NCBI GenBank assembly: GCA_021737145.1
Contig: JAIPEN010000016.1
Span: 1-64,000, forward strand
Reading direction: 5' to 3'
Length of the DNA stretch: 64,000 nt
Source: Desulfarculaceae bacterium
GTDB lineage: Bacteria > Desulfobacterota > Desulfarculia > Desulfarculales > Desulfarculaceae
Shown: positions 58,992 to 64,000 of the stretch, in pieces
How positions within the stretch are numbered: the stretch's first letter is position 1
Layout: the number at the start of each line of letters is the position of its first letter
The notes under the pieces: generated by a model
What the model saw: the letters and a program-made list of their open reading frames with translations, nothing else
Told to the model about the DNA's origin: nothing
Databases searched by the model: none
Translations under genes and position numbers: made by a program

Positions 58992-60204
58992 GCACCACCA
59001 CCGGCGGGGTGCGCAGCACCAGGACGCAGCTGATCAAACCCGCCAGGTTCAGGCCCACCCACACCAGGAAAAAGGCGTGATAGCCGCCCCAAGCGACCAC
59101 CAGGGCGCCCACCATGGGGCCCAGGAAGTAGCCCGCCTGCAAGGCCATCATCATCAGGTTGGCGTTCATGGCCCGGTAGCGGGGCTCGCTGTGCAGGTAC
59201 ATCAGGGAGTTTAGCGAGGGGAAGCCCAGGGCCAGGCCCACCCCGAAGATCACCGCGATGGGCACTATCCAGTAGGCTCCCTCCAACAGGGCCAGGGCCA
59301 GGTGGCCGCAACCGGCCAGGAAAAAGGCGGCGCACAGCAGCGCCACCTTGCTCACCCGGTCGAAGATGCCGCTGCCAAAGGTGCGGATGGCCAGCATGAT
59401 CAGCATCTGCACCGTGAAAAACTTGCCCACGTTGCCCAGATCCACCTGCTGGGCGTATCCCTTGAACATGAAGAACAGGCCCGCGAAGTTCATGAAGTAG
59501 ACCGCGTTGGCCATGATCATCACCGCGATGGGCAGGCGGGCCAGGTTCTTTCTCATCTCCCGCATCGATGGCAGGTTGGCCTTGGCCTTGGGCCCGCCTC
59601 CCCGGTCGCGCCGCCGCCGCCGCACCACCACCAGCACCACCCCCACCGCCGGCAGCAGCAGGATGGGCATGCCCGCGTAGGCGTGGGCCCGGGTGGGCAG
59701 CCAGGGGGCCAGCGCGTCCACCACCAGGGGCACCAGGGCATAGGGCAGCAGGATGGCCGAGGAGTACAGGGCAAACCCCTGGCCGCTCTTTCCCTCGGGC
59801 AAAACCCAGACCAGCAGGGCCATGCAGGAGGCGGACATGCAAAACAGCCCGACCCCGTTGATCACCCGCAGGGTCAGCAGGCCCCAGAAGGACTGCACCC
59901 ACAGATAGGCCAGGCCCGAACCGGCCATCACCGCGATGCCCAGGAGCATGAGATAGGGCGCGTTGCGGTGGTCGATGAAGGGCGCGGCAAAAAAGAACAG
60001 GGGCACCGTGGTCAGGGAGAACACCCCGATGAGAAAGCCGCGGGTACCGCCGGAGATGCCCAGGGAGGCCAGGTGGCCGTACAGGTCGTAGAACACCGCC
60101 ACGTTGGAAAACACCAGCAGTGCGATGCCCAGCAGGCCCAGGTATTCGAAGCTGAGCAAGCTGCGGGGCTGGCCGGGATCGGCGGAGGTTGTTTGGGGAG
60201 GCAA
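58981..60204 (-). CDS. MFS transporter
   Basis: A 407-residue major facilitator with 12 helices and a central loop rich in Arg (VVVRRRRRDRGGG). The family's GTRGFLIGVFSLTTVPLFFFAAPFIDHRN region corresponds to helices 1-3 with motif A degraded. No drug-specific motif is seen. It ends inside the dcaP-like gene and starts three bases after the hydrolase stop, so it is in one operon with that gene. Confidence 0.85.
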   Translation of the reverse strand: MPPQTTSADPGQPRSLLSFEYLGLLGIALLVFSNVAVFYDLYGHLASLGISGGTRGFLIGVFSLTTVPLFFFAAPFIDHRNAPYLMLLGIAVMAGSGLAYLWVQSFWGLLTLRVINGVGLFCMSASCMALLVWVLPEGKSGQGFALYSSAILLPYALVPLVVDALAPWLPTRAHAYAGMPILLLPAVGVVLVVVRRRRRDRGGGPKAKANLPSMREMRKNLARLPIAVMIMANAVYFMNFAGLFFMFKGYAQQVDLGNVGKFFTVQMLIMLAIRTFGSGIFDRVSKVALLCAAFFLAGCGHLALALLEGAYWIVPIAVIFGVGLALGFPSLNSLMYLHSEPRYRAMNANLMMMALQAGYFLGPMVGALVVAWGGYHAFFLVWVGLNLAGLISCVLVLRTPPVVVLKK

Positions 60205-60206
60205 GT

Positions 60207-61013
60207 CTAGCTCTCTCCCCGGGCAGTCAGGAAATCGAGCACCGCTTGGTTGAACTCGCGGTGAAACTCCATGAAAAAGGCGTGGCGGCCGCCGGGGAAC
60301 ATGCGCAGGGTGGAGCCGGGGATCAGTCGGTGCAGGATGCGCGAGTTCTCGGTGGGCACCAGATGGTCGTCGTCGCCGGTGAGGATCAGGGTGGGGGCCT
60401 TGATGCCGCTCACCCGCCCGGCGGTGTCGTGGCGGTTGCAGGCATCCACCTGGCGCAGGAAGGCGTCGGCCGGCTGGTAATGGAGCTGGGATATCTCCAC
60501 GAACTTTTTAATGCGCTCCGGGTTGTCTTGCACAAAGGCGTCGCTGAAGTAGATGTGCATGTCCTTTTGCAGAATCTGCTCCGGGTTCAGGCCTTTGGTG
60601 TTGGTAAAGGCGGCCCGCTCCTCCGGGTCCATGCGCACCGCCTTGTCCCCGCCGCAACTGGTGCAGCCCAGCACCAGCCCGGCCACCAGATCCGGCCGGG
60701 CCAAGGCCAGCTCCTGGGCGATGTAGCCGCCCATGGACACGCCCACCACGTGGGCTTGCTTCACTCCCAGGCCGTCCAGGAGCCCGGCGGTGTCGGCCGC
60801 GAACATGGGGATGGAATAATCCATGGCCGGCTTGCCGCTGCGCCCCGCCCCCCGGTTGTCAAAGGCGATCACCTGGAAGTGACGGGAAAGCTCGGGAAGC
60901 TGTAGATGCCACCATTCGGCGTTGCGCCGCAGGCCCATGATCAGCAGCAGGGGGAACCCCTGGCCGTGCACCTCGTGGTACATCTCCAAATCGCCGACTT
61001 TTAGCAGGGGCAC
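60207..61013 (-). CDS. Alpha/beta hydrolase
   Basis: A 268-residue alpha/beta-fold hydrolase. Nucleophile elbow GVSMGG with Ser about residue 93, oxyanion segment LLIMGLRRNAEWW, acid in LTGDDDHLVP and His in PGGRHAFFME. It resembles lactonases such as 3-oxoadipate enol-lactonase and esterases; the substrate is unknown. GTG start after GGAGGTGA. The MFS gene downstream may carry its substrate or product. Confidence 0.88.
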   Translation of the reverse strand: MPLLKVGDLEMYHEVHGQGFPLLLIMGLRRNAEWWHLQLPELSRHFQVIAFDNRGAGRSGKPAMDYSIPMFAADTAGLLDGLGVKQAHVVGVSMGGYIAQELALARPDLVAGLVLGCTSCGGDKAVRMDPEERAAFTNTKGLNPEQILQKDMHIYFSDAFVQDNPERIKKFVEISQLHYQPADAFLRQVDACNRHDTAGRVSGIKAPTLILTGDDDHLVPTENSRILHRLIPGSTLRMFPGGRHAFFMEFHREFNQAVLDFLTARGES

Positions 61014-61324
61014 CTGTCACCTCCGGTTGGGACTAGGGGAGAGATTATAGCAGCTTTTGGGCCTGACCACGAACCAGGCGGCCCGGGGCGGCCTCCCCCT
61101 TCATCCCGGCGATATGCTTCTATTTTTTCCCAGGTTGTGTTATGGTGTCTTCGATTAGGGGAGCGGCCCGAGCATGGTGACTCCGACCAGCCCGCCCCAA
61201 AACGCATCGCGTGGCCGCCCGACTGCCCATCTTGGCTTTCGCCATCCTCCCCGTCCCAAGCCCTTTCGCGCTTTCCCCGCCCGCTGGGCGGCTGGTCCGA
61301 ACTGTGTGGGGGTGCTGGGCCAAT
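61014..61324. other. Divergent intergenic region
   Basis: About 310 bases between the hydrolase and the TPR/barrel gene. It must hold promoters for both directions, but no pair of boxes stands out. A frame on the plus strand that runs into the barrel gene has no ribosome binding site and no signal peptide until the ATG at 61325. Nothing else seen. Confidence 0.5.
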
Positions 61325-62887
61325 ATGGTTTCCAGAGTGCTCCATCGCCTGCCCGGCCTTTTGGCCGTGATGCTGGTTTTCTCGTGGCTGCTGGCCATGC
61401 CGGCAGGCGCCGGGGCTCAGCTTCCCAACGACCCGGCCACGGACCAGGCCATCACCGAGCTCTACACCGAGGCCCGCTTCCTTATTCTGGACGAGGAATA
61501 TCAGCGGGCCTACGACGTGGTCCAGCAATGCCTGATCACCGCCCGGCCGGCCAAGGAGGCGATCTGTTTGCAAGGGGCCATCCTGGAGCGCCTGGGCAAG
61601 CGAGGCGAGGCCATGGAGCTTTACCGCGAGCTTCTGGCCAAGAACCCGAGCGCCTACAGCTTTTTGCACTTTGACCTGGCCTATCTGTATATCAACGCCG
61701 AAAAGTACCAGGAGGCCCTGGCCCAGTTCCGCCAGGCCGAGGCGGTGGACTACAAACGGGCGGTGCGCGAGCAGGCCCTGTTGTATCTGCGCCTCAAGGA
61801 CTACAAGCAGGCCGAGGCCCAGCTGGAACGCCTGCCCCCGGGGGATCCCGGCGTGTATTATCTGCGGGCCCAATCCCTGATGTATCAGCGCAAGTGGGAC
61901 CAGGCCCTGCAGATGGTCAAGACCGCCCAGGCGGCCCAACCGGACAAGCCTCTGGCCAAGGACCTCAATGGGCTGGCCTCCCAGATCGAAGCGGCCAAGC
62001 GGGCCAACCGGCGGGCGCGCGCCTGGCTGACCATGGCCGCCGACTACAACGACAACGTGTTCCTGGACCCCCTGACCGACAACCCCGCCCTGGTGGAGCC
62101 CCGCGAGGAGGGCGACTTCTCCTGGATGACCAGGGGGGTGCTTCTCTACCGCTTCACCGAAGGCGAGGACTGGGCCCTGTTCGGCACGGCCGGCTTTTTG
62201 AACAAGAGCTACCTCCAACTGGTGGAGAGCGACTTCGCCAACCTGTCGGGCAGCGTGTATTTCAGGCTCAACGGCGAAAAGTGGCTGCTGCGCGTTCCCT
62301 ATCACTATGCCTACTACTTCTCCGGGGCCAGCCACCAGTCCCGTTTGCAGCAGTACAGCATCTTCCCCTCCCTGAAGTGGGACATGACCGAGCACATAAC
62401 CACCTACGTGCACGGCCTGTTGCAGCGCCGCCTGTATTTCACCAACGAATCCAACATATGGCGCTGGAGCCTCCGATTGGAGCACCTCTATTACTTCGGA
62501 ACCCAGACCAAGTTCCTCAAGCTGTCCTATGGGGTGTCTCAGGACCAGGCGGACAACGTGTACAGCGGCTTCACCTGCTACCAGGTGGGCCTGGCCGCCG
62601 CCCGCCCGGTCTGGGGGGCCCTGAACGCCGAGGTGGGCCTGGTCTACGCCTATTACCAACACGAAACCCGGCCCGAGCTGGGCGGCGACACCACGGTGCC
62701 CTGGGACCGGGCCGATCATCAGTTCCGGGCCTATGCCACCCTGCGCTACCGGCCCAACGACCGCTGGGAGCTGCTGCTCTCCTATTTCTTCACCAACAAC
62801 GACTCCAACGTTTCGGGCGACAGCGGCTTTGATCCCTACAACTACCGCCAGAACATCATCAGCTTCATGGTGGTGGTGGGGCTGTGA
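61325..62887 (+). CDS. TPR plus outer-membrane beta-barrel protein (Slam-like layout)
   Basis: A 520-residue protein. Signal peptide about 1-31 (LLAVMLVFSWLLAMPAGAGA). TPR-like helices at about 40-230 (ITELYTEARFLILDEEYQRAYDVVQQ ... LAYLYINAEKYQEALAQFRQAEA). Then comes a barrel of about 14 strands from about 235 (ARAWLTMAADYNDNVFLD) to the end (ISFMVVVGL). The TPR-then-barrel order and the ADYNDNVFLD-type start recall Slam (DUF560) translocons that move lipoproteins to the cell surface. The GTG of the next gene overlaps its TGA. Slam identity is inference. Confidence 0.78.
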   Translation: MVSRVLHRLPGLLAVMLVFSWLLAMPAGAGAQLPNDPATDQAITELYTEARFLILDEEYQRAYDVVQQCLITARPAKEAICLQGAILERLGKRGEAMELYRELLAKNPSAYSFLHFDLAYLYINAEKYQEALAQFRQAEAVDYKRAVREQALLYLRLKDYKQAEAQLERLPPGDPGVYYLRAQSLMYQRKWDQALQMVKTAQAAQPDKPLAKDLNGLASQIEAAKRANRRARAWLTMAADYNDNVFLDPLTDNPALVEPREEGDFSWMTRGVLLYRFTEGEDWALFGTAGFLNKSYLQLVESDFANLSGSVYFRLNGEKWLLRVPYHYAYYFSGASHQSRLQQYSIFPSLKWDMTEHITTYVHGLLQRRLYFTNESNIWRWSLRLEHLYYFGTQTKFLKLSYGVSQDQADNVYSGFTCYQVGLAAARPVWGALNAEVGLVYAYYQHETRPELGGDTTVPWDRADHQFRAYATLRYRPNDRWELLLSYFFTNNDSNVSGDSGFDPYNYRQNIISFMVVVGL

Positions 62888-64000
62888 AGACCCGGGCGGA
62901 CATAAGGCGCCTGGCGGCCGGGCTGCTGACCGGGCTGCTGTGCGTTTGCCTGGCCTGGCTGGGCGCGGCCGCCCTGGCCCCCGCCGCCCAGGACCACAGC
63001 GTGGGCCGGGTATTCGCGGTGGAGGGCCAGGTGGAGGTGGTCAATCCGCCGGCCAACAAAAAGACCCCCGCGGCCAAGGGCATGGCCCTGGTGGTGCACG
63101 ACGAGGTGCGCACCGGAGCCGACAGCGGGGCCAAGCTGGTTTTGAAGGACGACTCCCTGCTCAAGGTGGGCCCGGAAACGGTGTGCAAGCTGGATAAATT
63201 CGCCCTGGAGCCCGGCCAAGGCAAGCGCGAGGCCAAGATCGGCCTGCCCAAGGGCACCCTCAAGGTGCTGGTCAACGACCTGTTCGAGTACCGCCAGCGC
63301 ATGTTCGAGGTGGAGACCCCCACCGCGGTGGCCGGGGTGCGGGGCACCCGCATGATCATCGTGGTGGAATCCGAGGATAGCACCGTGGTGCTCAGCCTGG
63401 ACAACCCCCTGTCGGTGTTCAACAAGCTCCTGCCCAACCAGCCGGTGTTCATGATGGGAGTGAAGATCACCCGCATCTCCGGGGCCAACCCACCCACCCC
63501 GCCCCGGGCGCCCACTCCCCAGGAGCTGCGCATGATCCACGGCCTGTTCGGCCAAACCCCGCCTGGGGATGACCCCGGCGCGGGCGGCTTGCCAGGGGCC
63601 CAGGGCGGCGGCGGCGGCGGCGCCTTCCACTCCGGCGGCAAGGGCGCGGGCACCTCCACCACCAGCAGCAGCACCTCCAGCAGCTCTTCCACTAGCACCT
63701 CCACCAGCACTTCCACCTCCACCTCCACCTCCACCACGACCTCCACCTCCAGCAGCACCTCCACCAGCACCGCCCCCAGCACCACCAGCAGCACGACCAC
63801 CACCACCAGCACCACCAGCAGCACGACGACCACCACCCTCCCGCCGGTCACCAGCAGCAGCACCTCGACCACCACGACCACCAGCTCCAGCAGCAGCACC
63901 AGCACCACTCAGCCGGTCAGCAACAGCTCCACCTCCTCCACCACGACGACCACGACGACGACCACGACCACCTCCTCCACCACGACCACCACCACCGAAA
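62884..64000 (+). CDS. FecR-domain secreted protein with Ser/Thr-rich tail (runs off right edge)
   Basis: At least 372 codons, open at the right edge. GTG at 62884 overlaps the preceding TGA as GTGA. Signal peptide about 1-35 (LAAGLLTGLLCVCLAWLGAAALA). A FecR domain follows (VGRVFAVEGQVEVVN ... GMALVVHDEVRTGADSGAKLVL ... VETPTAVAGVRGTRMIIVV). From about residue 220 there is a Pro/Gly linker, and from about 256 a tail almost wholly of Ser and Thr to the edge. FecR domains outside sigma-factor systems occur in surface and secreted proteins. Coupling to the TPR/barrel gene suggests that the barrel exports or anchors it. Confidence 0.85.
   Translation, partial: MKTRADIRRLAAGLLTGLLCVCLAWLGAAALAPAAQDHSVGRVFAVEGQVEVVNPPANKKTPAAKGMALVVHDEVRTGADSGAKLVLKDDSLLKVGPETVCKLDKFALEPGQGKREAKIGLPKGTLKVLVNDLFEYRQRMFEVETPTAVAGVRGTRMIIVVESEDSTVVLSLDNPLSVFNKLLPNQPVFMMGVKITRISGANPPTPPRAPTPQELRMIHGLFGQTPPGDDPGAGGLPGAQGGGGGGAFHSGGKGAGTSTTSSSTSSSSSTSTSTSTSTSTSTSTTTSTSSSTSTSTAPSTTSSTTTTTSTTSSTTTTTLPPVTSSSTSTTTTTSSSSSTSTTQPVSNSSTSSTTTTTTTTTTTSSTTTTTTE
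63652..63999 (+). repeat. Low-complexity Ser/Thr coding tract
   Basis: For about 115 codons the FecR-type gene uses almost only ACC, ACG, AGC and TCC, giving runs of Ser and Thr broken by PPVT and QPVS. The DNA is a degenerate repeat of three-base units without an exact tandem period, so it is prone to slippage. It continues past the window. Confidence 0.9.

Noticed and set aside
63652..63999. CRISPR-like or tandem repeat array
   Set aside because: The sequence has a three-base codon pattern in frame with the FecR-type gene, without fixed repeat and spacer lengths.

Overview
The window is about 64 kb of high-GC, densely coded bacterial chromosome. It most resembles a strictly anaerobic member of the Desulfobacterota (former Deltaproteobacteria). 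The grounds are a radical SAM enzyme of the siroheme-dependent heme route (AhbC-like) near hemB, a cobalamin-dependent class II ribonucleotide reductase, several iron-sulfur and radical SAM proteins, phenylacetate-CoA ligase, and the Gram-negative set of outer-membrane barrels, lipoproteins and PpiD. No rRNA, CRISPR array, intact transposase or prophage was seen. The species cannot be named from the sequence alone.

Layout. 1-8.8 kb: start of tuf with an upstream tRNA operon (Thr-UGU, Tyr-GUA, Thr-GGU), a ClpX-like AAA+ ATPase, ahbC, a hexapeptide acetyltransferase, a broken copy of an ahbC-type 3' end, an AT-rich two-gene cassette (tcmP plus a three-Cys DUF5131 protein) on the other strand, then hemB, a YchF-type GTPase/ATPase and tRNA-Met. 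8.8-16.3 kb: Bcr/CflA-type efflux pump, an orphan radical SAM protein, two small unknowns, a SAP/Rho-N protein, nrdJ, a membrane protein and a Tat-exported superoxide dismutase. 16.3-20.6 kb: a tight minus-strand operon ppiD, trmO, small Cys protein, metallo-hydrolase, TtcA-like ATPase. 20.7-25.5 kb: small unknowns, a GNAT, a crotonase and paaK. 25.7-31.7 kb: divergent phosphoglycerate kinase, lipoprotein metallo-hydrolase, ATP-grasp pair, phosphoesterase, HU/IHF protein. 31.8-33.5 kb: spermidine genes speD-speE behind a long leader.

33.8-44.3 kb: a ferredoxin-type protein, an AT-rich HEPN/zinc-ribbon gene that looks foreign, a TetR-controlled catabolic operon (TPP enzyme, BASS transporter, epimerase, SDR), a ferredoxin-nitroreductase, a YraQ-type permease and a HAMP protein. 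44.4-50 kb: a Ni/Co ECF importer operon (NikK, CbiM, NikL, CbiQ, CbiO) ending in an LbtU-like outer-membrane barrel, with a consensus promoter, a structured leader and a divergent DtxR-family regulator with a DtxR-type box between them. 50-64 kb: a REC-PAS-GGDEF-EAL protein, membrane transporters, small lipoproteins (one frameshifted), a DcaP-like porin, an MFS carrier, a hydrolase, and at the right edge a TPR/beta-barrel protein translationally coupled to a FecR-domain protein with a long Ser/Thr tail.

The stretches most likely to hold something undescribed are the tcmP/DUF5131 cassette inserted in the heme locus, the HEPN/zinc-ribbon gene, the leader RNA of the Ni/Co operon, and the barrel-FecR pair.
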